Below are positions 1-13,199 of a DNA stretch of 64,000 nucleotides, piece after piece. A program made the translations under genes and the position numbers. The notes under the pieces are model-generated. The model did no database searches. It was not told the origin of the DNA and was given only the letters and a program-made list of their open reading frames with translations. Every line of letters starts with the position of its first letter. Positions within the stretch are counted from its first letter, which is position 1. Where the stretch lies: NCBI GenBank assembly GCA_016842065.1, contig JAEPDS010000002.1, positions 1-64,000 on the forward strand, in the 5' to 3' direction. The DNA comes from Candidatus Thiodiazotropha sp. 'RUGA'. GTDB lineage: Bacteria > Pseudomonadota > Gammaproteobacteria > Chromatiales > Chromatiaceae.

Positions 1-2
1 GT

Positions 3-338
3 GTCTATTTCAAGGTACTGGCTGAATATGGTTTTCCCGGCATCATCATATACATTTTGAGTATCCTGCATAATCTGAAGATCAATCGGGAAACCCAGAG
101 ACTGATCACGGAAAATCAGCAACGGCTCGATATAACACCTTTCTGGCCACAGGCCCTCAACTGGGCAACCATCTCCTGGGCGATCTGCGCGATGTTTCTT
201 ACCGGTTATGTCTACCCACATCTGTTTCTGTTAATGGGTCTAACGATAGCTGTGCATCGTATTGTAGTAAAAGAGCTGGAGAAGAGTGCTGAGCCCATCG
301 AGGAGACACCGGCACCAGCCCGACCACGATACTTCTAA
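3..338 (+). CDS. O-antigen ligase / polymerase family protein, C-terminal part only
   Basis: The reading frame is open from the window edge, so the gene begins upstream and only about 111 C-terminal residues are visible. The first residues (VYFKVLAEYGFPGIIIY) resemble the motif before the last helices of Wzy/WaaL/ExoQ-type membrane proteins that polymerise or ligate cell-surface glycans. Two more hydrophobic segments follow (around WATISWAICAMFLTGYV and HLFLLMGLTIAVH), then a charged, proline-rich tail. The neighbouring glycosyltransferase on the opposite strand fits a surface-polysaccharide region. A TTG at 57 is an in-frame internal codon, not a convincing start. Which subfamily (O-antigen ligase, exosortase-linked ligase) cannot be told from the fragment. 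Confidence 0.6.
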   Translation, partial: VYFKVLAEYGFPGIIIYILSILHNLKINRETQRLITENQQRLDITPFWPQALNWATISWAICAMFLTGYVYPHLFLLMGLTIAVHRIVVKELEKSAEPIEETPAPARPRYF

Positions 339-411
339 TAGGGCCAGTTTGAGTCGCGCATCAACCGACACTGGCGTAGAGCCTTAAAGGGTAGTTGGTG
401 GATAATCCGGC

Positions 412-1521
412 TTACGACGCCATCATGGAGTCGTACAACTTTTCATAGTTATCTGCCATCTGCTGAACGGTAAAGTTCTCGGCAAACCGCTGTTTTGCGT
501 TTTCACCGAAGGTGCGTCTCAACTCACTATCCAACAGCAGTCTCTCCATCGCATCAGCCAGCATCTCTGCCTGATTGGGTGGTACGATCAAACCACATGA
601 GTCATGCTCGATAACAACACCATTTTCACCGACTTCCGTAGCGACAATCGGCTTTCCGGCTGACATGGCTTCAAGAATCACCATCGACATGGCTTCCCAT
701 TTTGAGCTTTGTACAAAGACATCGAACCTGGGTAGCAAATTGACATTGGCATCCCGTACCCAGCCGGTAAATTCAATGATCTCGGAAAGATTTTTCTGTT
801 TACACAGCTGAAGCAATTCATCCATCATGTAACCATCGCCGGCAATCACGAACTTGGATCGGCCGGGATGCCTTTTCTCCAGTATTTCGACAGCATCGAT
901 CAGTACAGGTATACCTTTCTGTTCAATCAGCGTACTCAGCGAACCGAACAGGAGTGGACGATCTTCATCTTGCGGATCAACTTCCACAGGTTGAGAATTC
1001 AATGCATGTACCCCGTTGTAGATGACCTGTAATCGCTCTTCCGGGTAGTTATAGGTGTCCCTGATTGCTTTTGCCTGTTTGGTGCCAACAGCGATCAAGA
1101 CATCAATAAACCGGGTAAAAAGTTTTTCAAAATAGTAAATCTTCTTGTCGATATTGGGGTAGTTGCCGAAATGAAAGGTGTAGATCGTTTTGATTTTCGG
1201 CATCAGTAACTTGACCTGTGATGCATTCATCATGGAGTGGATATCATGGGTATGTATCAGGTCAATATTGTGCTCCTTCACAAACTTTCTCAGGTCGAGA
1301 AAATTGAGATAATTTCTATTTTGTCGCTCGGTTTTTTTTATTTTAATAACCTTGATGCCTTTCTCCTTCAAGGCTTCACCACGATCGCCACACTCCTTGT
1401 AGTAACCACAAATCACCTCATATTTATCGCCCAGCAGCTCACATAGATGTTCTACAACGTGCTCGGCGCCACCACCTGTAATCGAGGATATTGTGATTAG
1501 AACTCTCTTTTTATTGGGCAT
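412..1521 (-). CDS. Glycosyltransferase family 4 (GT-B fold)
   Basis: A retaining GT4 glycosyltransferase of about 369 aa, probably transferring a sugar from a nucleotide donor to a cell-surface glycan at the cytoplasmic face of the membrane. The N-terminal Rossmann domain has the glycine-rich SSITGGGAEHVV loop. The C-terminal domain has LLFGSLSTLIEQKGIPVLIDA and the family signature with the E-x7-E motif (SKWEAMSMVILEAMSAGKP). The frame opens earlier with a TTG at 1536, but the ATG at 1521 (MPNKKRVLITIS) puts the first beta strand at the usual distance and is preferred. It converges with the O-antigen-ligase-like gene. The acceptor cannot be predicted. Confidence 0.85.
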   Translation of the reverse strand: MPNKKRVLITISSITGGGAEHVVEHLCELLGDKYEVICGYYKECGDRGEALKEKGIKVIKIKKTERQNRNYLNFLDLRKFVKEHNIDLIHTHDIHSMMNASQVKLLMPKIKTIYTFHFGNYPNIDKKIYYFEKLFTRFIDVLIAVGTKQAKAIRDTYNYPEERLQVIYNGVHALNSQPVEVDPQDEDRPLLFGSLSTLIEQKGIPVLIDAVEILEKRHPGRSKFVIAGDGYMMDELLQLCKQKNLSEIIEFTGWVRDANVNLLPRFDVFVQSSKWEAMSMVILEAMSAGKPIVATEVGENGVVIEHDSCGLIVPPNQAEMLADAMERLLLDSELRRTFGENAKQRFAENFTVQQMADNYEKLYDSMMAS

Positions 1522-1619
1522 GCGTATAGTATCCAACGTTACATAAAGGACCGTTCAATCCACAATCAGTGTTTTCAGGTCCGTCAGGGCTGATCGGCTG
1601 TGTGCAATCAGATCCTAGG

Positions 1620-3446
1620 TCATTCTACGGTTACCGATTTGGCCAGATTTCTTGGCTGATCCACATCCGTACCTTTCAATATCGCAACATGATAGGCAAG
1701 CAATTGCAGTGGAATACTGTAGACAATGGGCGATGTGGATGGATAGATATCAGAAAGCGTCAGGTTTTGATAACGATCCAGTCCAATCTTCACACTGTGG
1801 TCACTGAAAAGAAAAAGTTCACCACCGCGGGCGCGAACCTCCTGTAGATTGGAAATGACCTTTTCCAACAGAGGATCATCCGGCAGGGCACAGATTACCG
1901 GCATTTCCGCATCAACCAGTGCAAGCGGACCGTGTTTCAGTTCGCCAGCCGGGTAGGCCTCGGCGTGAATGTAGGAGATCTCTTTAAGTTTCAACGCACC
2001 TTCCATCGCGATCGGATAGAAACAGCCGCGTCCCAGAAACAGAGCATGATGACGTTCCGCAAAAGCATTCGCCATCTGCTTGATCTCGTCATTCAGTTTC
2101 AGAATCACTTCAACCTGTCGGGGTAGGGCGTGCAGTTCATTGACCAGTTCCTGTTCTCTCTCCTCTGGCATACCGCGACGTTTGGCCAATGCCAGGGTGA
2201 ACAGTCGCAAGGCAACCAACTGGGTGGTAAAGGCCTTGGTCGAGGCCACCCCGATCTCCGGACCTGCACGGGTCATCAGGGCAACGTTTGATTCCCGCAC
2301 CAGCGAGCTTTCCGGAACATTGCAGATTACCATGCTACCCAGATAACCTTTCGACTCCGAACCTCTCAGAGCCGCCAGGGTATCTGCGGTTTCACCAGAC
2401 TGGGATATGGTGACAAACAGGGTGTCATCCGGAACAACAACCTCCCGGTAACGAAATTCGCTGGCCACTTCGACACTGCAATGCACACCGATCTCTTCAA
2501 GCCAGTATCTGGCTACCAGACCGGCATGAAAGCTGGTTCCACAGGCAACGATATGGACATTGCGGGTTTTGTCGAGCAACGCTTTCGCCTCATGCCCGAA
2601 TGACTCTTCCAGTAGACGGCCTTTGTGTATCCGCCCCTCAAGGGTCTCAGCGATGACAGCGGGTTGCTCAAAAATCTCCTTCAGCATGTAGTGGCGATAG
2701 GGGCCTTTTTCCGCTTTCGCTGCGGAAACCTGTGAGGTACGGATTTCGCGCTCTACCGGTTCTCCATGGAGATCGGCAATCGTCACTTTTTCACGCGTGA
2801 TGTGGGCCAGATCACCCTCTTCCAGAAAGATGAACTGCTGGGTAACCGGTAGCAGGGCAAACACATCCGAAGCGATGAAGTTTTCATCATCACCCAAACC
2901 AATAACCAACGGACTGCCGGCACGGATTACCACCATCTGGTCCGGATCATCCGGGCTGACCACAGCCAGAGCATAGGCGCCAATCAGCTTGTTCGAAGCC
3001 TGACGTACCGCCTCGACAATATCTGCCTGGCTTTTCATGATGTCAGCCAGCAGATGGGCAATCACTTCCGTATCCGTTTCAGAAGTAAAGACAAAGCCTT
3101 TGGCGGATAACTCTTCTCTGAGGTCGGCGTAGTTCTCGATGATGCCATTGTGCACGATGGCAACCTGCTCACCACTCATGTGTGGATGAGCGTTTCGCTC
3201 AGATGGCATGCCATGGGTGGCCCAACGGGTATGGGCGATGCCCAGTTTGCTGCTTAAATCAGCCTGATCGATCAAACCTTTAAGACTCGATACCTTGCCG
3301 ACAGAGCGAATCCGTTGCAGATGCTGATTCTCATCCAGCACCGCCACCCCTGCTGAATCATAACCGCGATATTCCAAGCGCTTGAGTCCTTCCATGAGGA
3401 CCGGTACAACATCCCTGTGCGCGATACCGCCTACAATGCCACACAT
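1620..3446 (-). CDS. glmS: Glutamine--fructose-6-phosphate aminotransferase (isomerizing)
   Basis: Makes glucosamine-6-phosphate from fructose-6-phosphate and glutamine, the first step to UDP-GlcNAc for peptidoglycan and LPS. 608 aa. The start is ATG at 3446, giving MCGIVGG, because the Cys after Met must become the N-terminal nucleophile of the class II glutaminase domain; the frame extends 27 codons upstream but those residues are not part of the family. The glutaminase domain (about 1-230) contains RWATHG and HNGIIEN. Two SIS sugar-isomerase domains follow (SQSGETADT), and the protein ends in KSVTVE as expected. It lies 22 nt downstream of glmU, consistent with the common glmU-glmS operon. 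Confidence 0.97.
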   Translation of the reverse strand: MCGIVGGIAHRDVVPVLMEGLKRLEYRGYDSAGVAVLDENQHLQRIRSVGKVSSLKGLIDQADLSSKLGIAHTRWATHGMPSERNAHPHMSGEQVAIVHNGIIENYADLREELSAKGFVFTSETDTEVIAHLLADIMKSQADIVEAVRQASNKLIGAYALAVVSPDDPDQMVVIRAGSPLVIGLGDDENFIASDVFALLPVTQQFIFLEEGDLAHITREKVTIADLHGEPVEREIRTSQVSAAKAEKGPYRHYMLKEIFEQPAVIAETLEGRIHKGRLLEESFGHEAKALLDKTRNVHIVACGTSFHAGLVARYWLEEIGVHCSVEVASEFRYREVVVPDDTLFVTISQSGETADTLAALRGSESKGYLGSMVICNVPESSLVRESNVALMTRAGPEIGVASTKAFTTQLVALRLFTLALAKRRGMPEEREQELVNELHALPRQVEVILKLNDEIKQMANAFAERHHALFLGRGCFYPIAMEGALKLKEISYIHAEAYPAGELKHGPLALVDAEMPVICALPDDPLLEKVISNLQEVRARGGELFLFSDHSVKIGLDRYQNLTLSDIYPSTSPIVYSIPLQLLAYHVAILKGTDVDQPRNLAKSVTVE

Positions 3447-3468
3447 ATTGAAATCTCCCGTTCCTTGC

Positions 3469-4839
3469 TTAATCTTTCGCTTTTTTGACTGGCCGCACCC
3501 AATTGTCGATGCTGAACTGTTTTGCACGACTCAGGGTCAGTTGTTCCGCCGGGGCATCCTTGGTAATCGTTGAACCCGCTCCAATGGTTGCGCCTTCACC
3601 CACGGTTACCGGTGCGACCAATTGGGTATCGGAACCGATAAAGGCCCGATCGCCAATCACCGTACGAAACTTGTTCGCACCATCATAATTGCAGGTAATC
3701 GTACCCGCACCAATATTCACCTTGCTACCAATCTCCGAGTCACCGATATAACTGAGGTGATTGATTTTACTGCCATCTGCAACCTGGCTTTTTTTAATTT
3801 CCACAAAGTTACCGACATGGACCTGATCGGCAAGCCGAGCTTCCGGTCTCAAACGGGCAAACGGGCCAATCCGACAGCCACTACCGACCGCGCAATCCTC
3901 CAGCACACTGTTTGCGAGAATCTCCGTCTCTGCTCCGATGACGCAGTTTTTCAGCACCACGTTGGGCCCGATAGAGACTCCGTCCGCCAGGCTGACGCTA
4001 CCCTCGGTAATCACGTTACAGTCGATGAATACATCCTGGCCTGTCTTCAATTCACCACGGATATCGATTCTGCCGGGGTCGGCCAGGGTAACCCCCGACT
4101 GCATCAGCTCATCGGCCCTGTTCCTGTGATAAAAGCGTTCAAGATAGGCCAGCTGCTTGCGATCGTTGACACCCATCACCTCTTCTTCATTGTGAGGATG
4201 GACGGCCTGGATATTCACCCCGTCAGCAACAGCCAGGGCGATGATGTCAGTCAGATAGTATTCGTTTTGTGCATTGTTATTGTCGATCCGCGATAACCAG
4301 GCCTCCAGTTTGGCCCGGTTCACCGCCATGATACCGGTGTTGATTTCACTGATCTCAAGCTCCCGTGCAGAAGCATCCTTCTGTTCAACAATCCGGGTAA
4401 TGCGATCGTCACGGTCTCTTACGATCCGGCCATAACCTGTCGGGTCTTGCAGATCCACGGTCAGCAACGCCAGGTCACTGCTATGCAGGCAACTCAGAAG
4501 ACTCACCAATGTGGGTCCGCTGATCAGGGGTACATCCCCATACAGAATCAATACCTGATCCACCTGCTGAAGATAGGGCAGGGCCTGCATCACGGCATGC
4601 CCGGTACCAAGCCTCTCCTTCTGTTCGATCCAGTCCAGATCGTCTGCCGCCAGGTGGTTTTTGACCGCTTCTCCCCCATGACCGTAGATCACCGAGATTT
4701 CATCCGGATTGATCCTACGTGAGGTCTCGATTACATGGGAAAGAAGCGGCTTTCCGGCCAATGAGTGCAGAACTTTCGGAAGCTTGGAGCGCATACGCGT
4801 CCCTTCCCCGGCAGCTAGAATCAGTGCACCAAGATGCAT
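3469..4839 (-). CDS. glmU: Bifunctional UDP-GlcNAc pyrophosphorylase / glucosamine-1-P acetyltransferase
   Basis: Acetylates glucosamine-1-phosphate and uridylylates the product to UDP-GlcNAc in the cytoplasm. 456 aa, the usual length. The N-terminal uridyltransferase domain shows the LILAAGEGTRMRSKLPK nucleotide-binding loop and the YGDVPL segment. From about residue 250 the protein is a left-handed beta-helix of hexapeptide repeats (ISIGPNVVLKNCVIG and similar), with the acetyltransferase His region HLSYIGDSEIG and NIGAGTITCNYDG near the end. It precedes glmS on the same strand. Confidence 0.97.
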   Translation of the reverse strand: MHLGALILAAGEGTRMRSKLPKVLHSLAGKPLLSHVIETSRRINPDEISVIYGHGGEAVKNHLAADDLDWIEQKERLGTGHAVMQALPYLQQVDQVLILYGDVPLISGPTLVSLLSCLHSSDLALLTVDLQDPTGYGRIVRDRDDRITRIVEQKDASARELEISEINTGIMAVNRAKLEAWLSRIDNNNAQNEYYLTDIIALAVADGVNIQAVHPHNEEEVMGVNDRKQLAYLERFYHRNRADELMQSGVTLADPGRIDIRGELKTGQDVFIDCNVITEGSVSLADGVSIGPNVVLKNCVIGAETEILANSVLEDCAVGSGCRIGPFARLRPEARLADQVHVGNFVEIKKSQVADGSKINHLSYIGDSEIGSKVNIGAGTITCNYDGANKFRTVIGDRAFIGSDTQLVAPVTVGEGATIGAGSTITKDAPAEQLTLSRAKQFSIDNWVRPVKKAKD

Positions 4840-5022
4840 CCCTCTCTCCCCTTAATGACATAAGTAATAGCGTTTTCAGGCCCACATGGGCATTGCACAA
4901 ACCGCACTGCAGCTCACCACGACGCATAGACGGATTCAATGACCAGCCTACAACAGTCTCAGCAAACTTAAAACTTCGAAAAAGAGATTTTCACTGCAAT
5001 CTTCCCTGACAGCTTTTGCAGA

Positions 5023-5511
5023 TTAATTGACGGTTTGTGACTGCCCCGGCATGCCAAATTGCAACATATCTTCCTGGCTGGCATCCCTGACCTGCAGAAT
5101 TTTTACTTTCACCTGCAGCGTTTTTCCTGCCAATGGATGATTACCATCGACCGTCAGCTTATCGCCTTCAATTTTGGTCACATAGAAACTTCTGACATCC
5201 CCGGCGTCATTCTGCATCTGAACCTCTGCACCAAGCTGGCGAAGTTCGACAGGCACATTTTCAATGCCATCGGTAATGACTAAATCGGGATTGTAGTCAC
5301 CAAAACCGTCCTCCGCTGGGATGGTCATGGTCACCTCTTCACCCTGTGCCTTGCCGAGTACCGCCTGGTCCATACCACCAATCAATTCGCTCTCACCACC
5401 ATGGATGTAACCAACCGGCAGGTCACTCTGTTCAAGCACATTGCCATCCATATCCTGGATCATGTAGCTAAGCGATACGAATTTACCGGGCTTGACGGTC
5501 TCTTGAGACAT
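5023..5511 (-). CDS. FKBP-type peptidyl-prolyl cis-trans isomerase, SlyD-like
   Basis: Predicted cytoplasmic prolyl isomerase/chaperone of 162 aa. The FKBP half-domain at the N-terminus (VKPGKFVSLSYMIQDMDGNVLEQS, then YIHGGESELIGGMDQAVLGKAQGEE) is split by an insert-in-flap domain (PAEDGFGDYNPDLV), and the FKBP fold resumes with VDGNHPLAGKTLQVKVKILQVR. This is the SlyD arrangement, but the His/Cys-rich metal-binding tail of E. coli SlyD is missing; the protein ends shortly after the fold. No signal peptide. It lies between atpC and glmU and is separated from atpC by a hairpin, so it may have its own expression. Confidence 0.85.
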   Translation of the reverse strand: MSQETVKPGKFVSLSYMIQDMDGNVLEQSDLPVGYIHGGESELIGGMDQAVLGKAQGEEVTMTIPAEDGFGDYNPDLVITDGIENVPVELRQLGAEVQMQNDAGDVRSFYVTKIEGDKLTVDGNHPLAGKTLQVKVKILQVRDASQEDMLQFGMPGQSQTVN

Positions 5512-5522
5512 CAGGGATAGGG

Positions 5523-5550
5523 TAGTGGGTCTGTCTAACCAGACCCACTA
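5523..5550 (-). terminator. Hairpin between atpC and the SlyD-like gene
   Basis: An 11-bp perfect stem (TAGTGGGTCTG pairing with CAGACCCACTA) with a 6-nt loop sits 15 nt after the atpC stop on the minus strand. There is no run of T after it, so it is more likely a pause, processing or partial termination site at the end of the atp operon than a full intrinsic terminator. Confidence 0.5.
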
Positions 5551-5565
5551 TAAGCAGGATGGGGA

Positions 5566-5994
5566 TTAACCGCGCTTGCCTTTGCGAATGCGTTCTATAG
5601 CGCGTAACTGGGCAACCGCCTCGGCAAGTTCCGACTGGGCTTTTGCGTATTCAAACTCAGCGCTGCGATCAGCCATTGCCTCTTCGGCGCGTCGCTTGGC
5701 TTCCTGGGCTGCGGCTTCATCAAGATCGGTAGCACGAATCGCCGTATCTGCAAGTACCGTCACCACATGAGGCTGAATTTCCAGAATGCCTCCTGAGACA
5801 TAGAAGTGCTGCATGTCCTTACCGCTGCCGGTATCGACCCGGATTTCACCCGGCTTGAGCTGAGTGACCAGAGGGGTATGACGGGGTGCGATACCCACCT
5901 CACCCATGACAGCCGGAGCATAGATCATTTCAGCTACGCCGCTGAAGATCTCACCTTCTGCACTGACGATGTCCACATGAATGGTCATGGCCAT
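5566..5994 (-). CDS. atpC: F1Fo ATP synthase epsilon subunit
   Basis: Central-stalk subunit that couples rotation to catalysis and can inhibit ATP hydrolysis. 142 aa. The N-terminal beta-sandwich has the typical [13 protein letters not shown] and [20 protein letters not shown] segments. The C-terminal helical hairpin is rich in Ala, Glu and Arg ([20 protein letters not shown]) and ends in KGKRG. Last gene of the operon, 18 nt after atpD. Confidence 0.97.
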   Translation of the reverse strand: MAMTIHVDIVSAEGEIFSGVAEMIYAPAVMGEVGIAPRHTPLVTQLKPGEIRVDTGSGKDMQHFYVSGGILEIQPHVVTVLADTAIRATDLDEAAAQEAKRRAEEAMADRSAEFEYAKAQSELAEAVAQLRAIERIRKGKRG

Positions 5995-6012
5995 CTTTAA
6001 TCTCCCGGGCTA

Positions 6013-7446
<1,434 letters not shown>

Positions 7447-7461
7447 TTACTGATCCTGCCA

Positions 7462-8322
7462 TCAAACGGCGGCTGCACCACCCACGATCTCGGAGATCTC
7501 CTGGGTAATCGCGGCCTGACGGGCCTTGTTGTAGATCAGCTGCAATTCGTCAATCAGGTTCTTCGCATTGTCGGATGCGGATTTCATCGCAACCATTCGT
7601 GCCGACTGCTCACAGGCGCCATTCTCAACCACTGCCTGGTAAACCAGAGACTCGACATATCGACCCAGTAGGTTGTCGAGAACTTCTTTCGAATCAGGCT
7701 CGTAGATATAGTCCCAATGATGCTTCAGGTCCTCTTCCATGGTCGATGGAATGGGTACCAGCTGCTCAAAGGTGGGACTCTGCGTCATGGTATTGACGAA
7801 GTTGTTGTAGGCGATGTAGATACGGTCGATCTTGCCTTCCGCATAAGCATCCAGCATGACTTTCACGGTACCGATCAGATCCTCGATGTGCGGCATGTCA
7901 CCCAGGTGAGTTGCCTGACTGACGATGTTGCCACCGAAACGCCCGAAGAAACCCAATGCCTTATTGCCGATGGTGCAGAATTCAATCTCAGTGCCTGCAT
8001 CCCGGTGTTCCTTCAACTCTTTGACCAGCTTGCGGAACAGGTTGTTGTTCAGACCGCCGCACAGACCCCGGTCTGAAGAGACGATGATGTAGCCAACCCG
8101 TTTCACTTCACGTTCAATCATGAACGTGTGCTTGTATTCCGGATGAGCATGAAAAAGGTGACCGATTACCTTACGCATCTTCTCAGCATAGGGACGCGTC
8201 GCCGCCATGCGGTTCTGCGCCTTACGCATCTTGGAAGCGGCGACCATCTCCATAGCCTTGGTGATCTTGCTCGTATTCTTGATACTGCCGATCTGTGTCC
8301 GGATCTCTTTTGCACCCGCCAT
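7462..8322 (-). CDS. atpG: F1Fo ATP synthase gamma subunit
   Basis: Rotor shaft of F1. 286 aa, normal size. The N-terminal coiled-coil helix ([36 protein letters not shown]) and the C-terminal helix ([28 protein letters not shown]) are the conserved parts, and the [13 protein letters not shown] segment sits at about residue 85. It lies between atpA and atpD as expected. Confidence 0.98.
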   Translation of the reverse strand: MAGAKEIRTQIGSIKNTSKITKAMEMVAASKMRKAQNRMAATRPYAEKMRKVIGHLFHAHPEYKHTFMIEREVKRVGYIIVSSDRGLCGGLNNNLFRKLVKELKEHRDAGTEIEFCTIGNKALGFFGRFGGNIVSQATHLGDMPHIEDLIGTVKVMLDAYAEGKIDRIYIAYNNFVNTMTQSPTFEQLVPIPSTMEEDLKHHWDYIYEPDSKEVLDNLLGRYVESLVYQAVVENGACEQSARMVAMKSASDNAKNLIDELQLIYNKARQAAITQEISEIVGGAAAV

Positions 8323-8354
8323 AGCTTAAACCCTATTTCGTGATTGCCCGACGT

Positions 8355-9896
8355 TTACCAAGTGTGGTTGGCCTTGAAGTCTTTCAGAGCATCGTGAAGG
8401 GCTTGCTCGATCTCGGCGTTGTAGTCGCCGGCCTCATCGATCTTGTCCATCAGCTCTTTCTGGTTACTCTTCATATAGCCCTGAAGCGATGCTTCGAAGT
8501 CCACGACTTTGTTCGCATCAACGTCATCCAGGTAGCCTTCATTGGCGGCAAACAGTGAGACGCCCATGCCGGATACGGAGAGAGGCGAGTATTGCGCCTG
8601 CTTCATCAACTCAGTGACACGCTCACCACGTTCCAGCTGCTTACGGGTCGCTTCATCAAGATCGGAAGCAAACTGAGAGAAAGCCGCCAGCTCACGATAT
8701 TGGGCCAGCGCCAGACGAACACCACCACCCAGTTTCTTGATGATCTTGGTCTGAGCAGAGCCACCCACACGGGATACGGAGAGACCGGCGTTGATCGCAG
8801 GTCGAATACCCGCGTTGAACAGATCCGCCTCAAGGAAGATCTGACCGTCGGTGATCGAGATCACGTTGGTCGGAACGAATGCGGATACGTCACCGGCCTG
8901 GGTTTCGATGATCGGCAGTGCGGTCAGCGATCCGGTCTGTCCCTTCACCTTGCCGCCGGTGTTTTTCTCCACATAGGCGGCATTGACTCGCGCCGCACGC
9001 TCCAGCAGACGGGAGTGCAGATAGAAAACGTCACCAGGATAGGCTTCACGACCTGGCGGACGACGCAGCAGCAGGGATACCTGACGATAGGCCCAGGCCT
9101 GCTTGGTCAGATCATCATAGATGATCAATGCATCTTCACCCTTGTCACGGAAGTATTCACCCATGGTGCAACCGGAGTAGGGGGCGATGAACTGCATTGC
9201 AGCCGAGTCTGCCGCCGGGGCTGCCACGATGATGGTGTGGTCCATGGCGTCATGCTCTTCGAGCTTGCGCACTACCTGGGCAATGGTTGAGTTCTTCTGG
9301 CCAACCGCCACGTAGATACATTTTACGCCGGTGCCCTTCTGATTGATGATCGCATCGATGGCTACCGCAGACTTACCGGTCTGACGGTCGCCGATGATCA
9401 ACTCACGCTGACCTCGACCGATCGGCACCATGGCATCGATCGCCTTGATACCAGTCTGTACCGGCTGGTCAACCGACTTACGTTCGATAACGCCAGGGGC
9501 TACCTTTTCAATAGGTGAGGACTCATCGGCCTTGATATCGCCTTTGCCGTCCATGGGATTACCCAGGGAGTCGACAACACGTCCCAGCAAACCTTCACCA
9601 ACCGGGACTTCCAGAACGCGGCCGGTACATTTTACTGCATCGCCTTCACTCAGGTGCTTGTAGTCACCCAGCACCACGGCACCGACTGAGTCGCGCTCAA
9701 GGTTAAGCGCCAGACCGTAAGTGTTACCCGGGAACTCCAACATCTCGTAAGACATGACATCTTCGAGACCGTGGATGCGGGCGATACCATCAGTCAGACT
9801 GATGATCGTACCCTCGTTGCGGGCTTCGGTTTTAAGATCGAATTTTTCGATCTTGCTTTTGATCAGTTCGCTGATCTCGGATGGATTGAGTTGCAT
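8355..9896 (-). CDS. atpA: F1Fo ATP synthase alpha subunit
   Basis: Non-catalytic nucleotide-binding subunit of F1. 513 aa from the ATG at 9896 ([17 protein letters not shown]), exactly the length of the E. coli protein. The frame extends 18 codons upstream over the atpH/atpA junction, but those residues lack family similarity. The P-loop [15 protein letters not shown] and the [42 protein letters not shown] block are intact. 13 nt separate it from atpH. Confidence 0.98.
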   Translation of the reverse strand: MQLNPSEISELIKSKIEKFDLKTEARNEGTIISLTDGIARIHGLEDVMSYEMLEFPGNTYGLALNLERDSVGAVVLGDYKHLSEGDAVKCTGRVLEVPVGEGLLGRVVDSLGNPMDGKGDIKADESSPIEKVAPGVIERKSVDQPVQTGIKAIDAMVPIGRGQRELIIGDRQTGKSAVAIDAIINQKGTGVKCIYVAVGQKNSTIAQVVRKLEEHDAMDHTIIVAAPAADSAAMQFIAPYSGCTMGEYFRDKGEDALIIYDDLTKQAWAYRQVSLLLRRPPGREAYPGDVFYLHSRLLERAARVNAAYVEKNTGGKVKGQTGSLTALPIIETQAGDVSAFVPTNVISITDGQIFLEADLFNAGIRPAINAGLSVSRVGGSAQTKIIKKLGGGVRLALAQYRELAAFSQFASDLDEATRKQLERGERVTELMKQAQYSPLSVSGMGVSLFAANEGYLDDVDANKVVDFEASLQGYMKSNQKELMDKIDEAGDYNAEIEQALHDALKDFKANHTW

Positions 9897-9909
9897 GATG
9901 GCTTCTCGC

Positions 9910-10449
9910 TTAGATTCCCAATTCGTTAGCCAGTTGCTGAAGTTGACCACGGACGGAGCCGTCGATCACCATATCCCCGGCGCGGATGTGAACACCACCG
10001 ATCAGGTCGGTGTCCTTGTCGCTGGTGATGGTGATATCGCGTCCCAACTTGGCCTTCAAGGCATCGGCAATAAGTTTTTCCTGCGCGGGCTTGAGTGCAT
10101 AAGCAGTGGTGACGTGGACATTCATCACCTTCTCTTTTTCCGCTTTGAGCTCAGCAAAGAGTGCATTGATCTCCGGTAGCACCTGAAGACGGCGGTTCTG
10201 AACCAGCACACGGATCAGATTACTGCCTTCCTCGGTTACCCGGCCGCCGGCAATTTCCAGCAGCAGCTCAGTCAATGCCGGCTGATCGATCAGTGGGTTG
10301 CCGACTACTTTGGCAACCGCTTCATCCTCTACGACAGAGGATAGAAAGGTCAGCATCTCATGCCACAGCTCGAGTTTGCCCTGCTCATCGGCATGAGCAA
10401 ACACGGCTTCCGCGTAGGGTCGGGCGATTGTGGTAGCTTCACCGGCCAT
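9910..10449 (-). CDS. atpH: F1Fo ATP synthase delta subunit
   Basis: Stator subunit linking the b dimer to the top of F1. 179 aa. The N-terminal helical domain starts [23 protein letters not shown], typical of the OSCP/delta family. The C-terminal region holds [28 protein letters not shown], the conserved signature. It follows atpF by 9 nt. Confidence 0.97.
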   Translation of the reverse strand: MAGEATTIARPYAEAVFAHADEQGKLELWHEMLTFLSSVVEDEAVAKVVGNPLIDQPALTELLLEIAGGRVTEEGSNLIRVLVQNRRLQVLPEINALFAELKAEKEKVMNVHVTTAYALKPAQEKLIADALKAKLGRDITITSDKDTDLIGGVHIRAGDMVIDGSVRGQLQQLANELGI

Positions 10450-10458
10450 AGTTCTGCC

Positions 10459-10929
10459 CTAAATCTCTTTGGCCAAGGCCGTAACGATGTCCTGATGTGC
10501 GTCGGCGCTGATCTCTTTCTTGAGAATCTTTTCAGCACCGGCCACAGCAAGCATTCCGACCTTTTCACGCAGCTGTTCACGTGCGCGGTTGGCTTCCTGC
10601 TCGATTTCAGACTGTGCGGCTGTGAGGATACGGTCGCCTTCTACGCGAGCTGTATCCTTGGACTCATCGACGATTTCGGCTGCGCGCTTTTGAGCCTGGG
10701 CTACGATCTCCGCAGCCTGTGCCTTGGCTTCATGCAGCACATCCTTGGCCCGCTCCTTGGCAAGCTCCTGCTCGTGCTGGCCTCGCTCGGCTGCTGCCAG
10801 TCCGTCGGCTATCTCCTTTTTACGGGTTTCCAGCGCTCCCATGATCGGGGTCCAGACATACTTCATGGTGAACCACACGAACACCGCGAAAGAGAGCAGC
10901 TGACCTATAAGAGTCAGATTGATGTTCAT
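10459..10929 (-). CDS. atpF: F1Fo ATP synthase b subunit
   Basis: Peripheral stalk. 156 aa, starting MNINLTLIGQLLSFAVFVWFTMKYVW: one N-terminal membrane helix, followed by a long charged helix (DGLAAAERGQHEQELAKERAKDVLHEAKAQAAEIVAQAQKRAAEIV) that forms the dimeric stalk. Single b-type gene; no b' paralogue is seen. Confidence 0.97.
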   Translation of the reverse strand: MNINLTLIGQLLSFAVFVWFTMKYVWTPIMGALETRKKEIADGLAAAERGQHEQELAKERAKDVLHEAKAQAAEIVAQAQKRAAEIVDESKDTARVEGDRILTAAQSEIEQEANRAREQLREKVGMLAVAGAEKILKKEISADAHQDIVTALAKEI

Positions 10930-10981
10930 CCCGGAATTACCTCTCGTTGGACGAGATGAGAGAGAGTTCGCTCAAAGCTTA

Positions 10982-11242
<261 letters not shown>

Positions 11243-11255
11243 TTAAGAAAAAAGA

Positions 11256-12508
<1,253 letters not shown>

Positions 12509-12556
12509 GCCGGTTTCCCGGAACCCCTATACGAGCCTATCCAGCAAGGAGGGAGG

Positions 12557-12585
12557 AGTATAAGGGGTCTGGAATATAAGGTCAA
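12557..12585 (-). promoter_or_regulatory. Sigma-70 promoter of the atp operon
   Basis: Read on the minus strand: -35 TTGACC (12585-12580), a 17-nt spacer and -10 TATACT (12562-12557), about 50 nt before the atpI ATG. One mismatch in each hexamer and ideal spacing make this the best promoter match in the window. Confidence 0.75.
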
Positions 12586-12758
12586 AGGATAGATACATAA
12601 ATTTTTTAATAGACAATATCTATAAATGGCTATTTTTTGCTCTTGAACGCTGCTTTTTGGTTTAAAACAGCAGCTTACGGTTAGTGTTCATGATCGACCT
12701 CCCCGCGAGGCGGGTTGCGCGCCTCAAAGGTGGTGATCGATCTTCAGTCAGACAATTC

Positions 12759-13199
12759 CTATCGGCGCCAGAATAACCGGTCGAGTGACACCTGACCAGC
12801 GCCGTGATGGATCAGATAGAGCAGTGCGATGGCCCACCACATATGCACATTCCAGGCATCCGGATAGACAAACAGCTGAATCACAGCGGTCATGCCCAGC
12901 AGGGAGAGGGCAGCAAAGCGGGTGAACAGACCGAATACCAGCAGAATCGGAAACAGATGCTCCGCATAGGTCGCCAGGTGGGCGGCAATCTCATGGGGGA
13001 TCAGCGGAACCTTGTACTCATGCTCAAACAGGAAGTAGGTCGATTGGGAGATATCGAGAAACCCCGATACCTTGGTACGGCCAGAGCTCCAGAACGTATA
13101 GGCGACAGCACCCCGGGCAAGCAGGGCGATCAGCCAGTCGGGAACCAGTTTTGCAATTAGGTCGAAAAGAGAGATCAGGCCGTTAACTATTGTATTCAT
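12759..13199 (-). CDS. DoxX family membrane protein, last gene of the buf operon
   Basis: About 146 aa from the ATG at 13199 (MNTIVNGLISLFDLIAKL), with four hydrophobic segments typical of DoxX/DoxD proteins: LIALLARGAVAYTFWSSGRTK, an amphipathic stretch with FLFEHEYKVPLIP, LFPILLVFGLFTRFAALSLLGM and MWWAIALLYLIHHGAG. The GLFTRFAALSLLGMT segment is characteristic. The frame can be extended to a TTG at 13319, but the extra 40 residues are polar and unlike the family. DoxX proteins commonly accompany DUF692/DUF2063 gene pairs and are thought to act in membrane redox chemistry; the exact role is unknown. A GC-rich hairpin (CCCGC-GAG-GCGGG, 12702-12714) lies downstream. Confidence 0.8.
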   Translation of the reverse strand: MNTIVNGLISLFDLIAKLVPDWLIALLARGAVAYTFWSSGRTKVSGFLDISQSTYFLFEHEYKVPLIPHEIAAHLATYAEHLFPILLVFGLFTRFAALSLLGMTAVIQLFVYPDAWNVHMWWAIALLYLIHHGAGQVSLDRLFWRR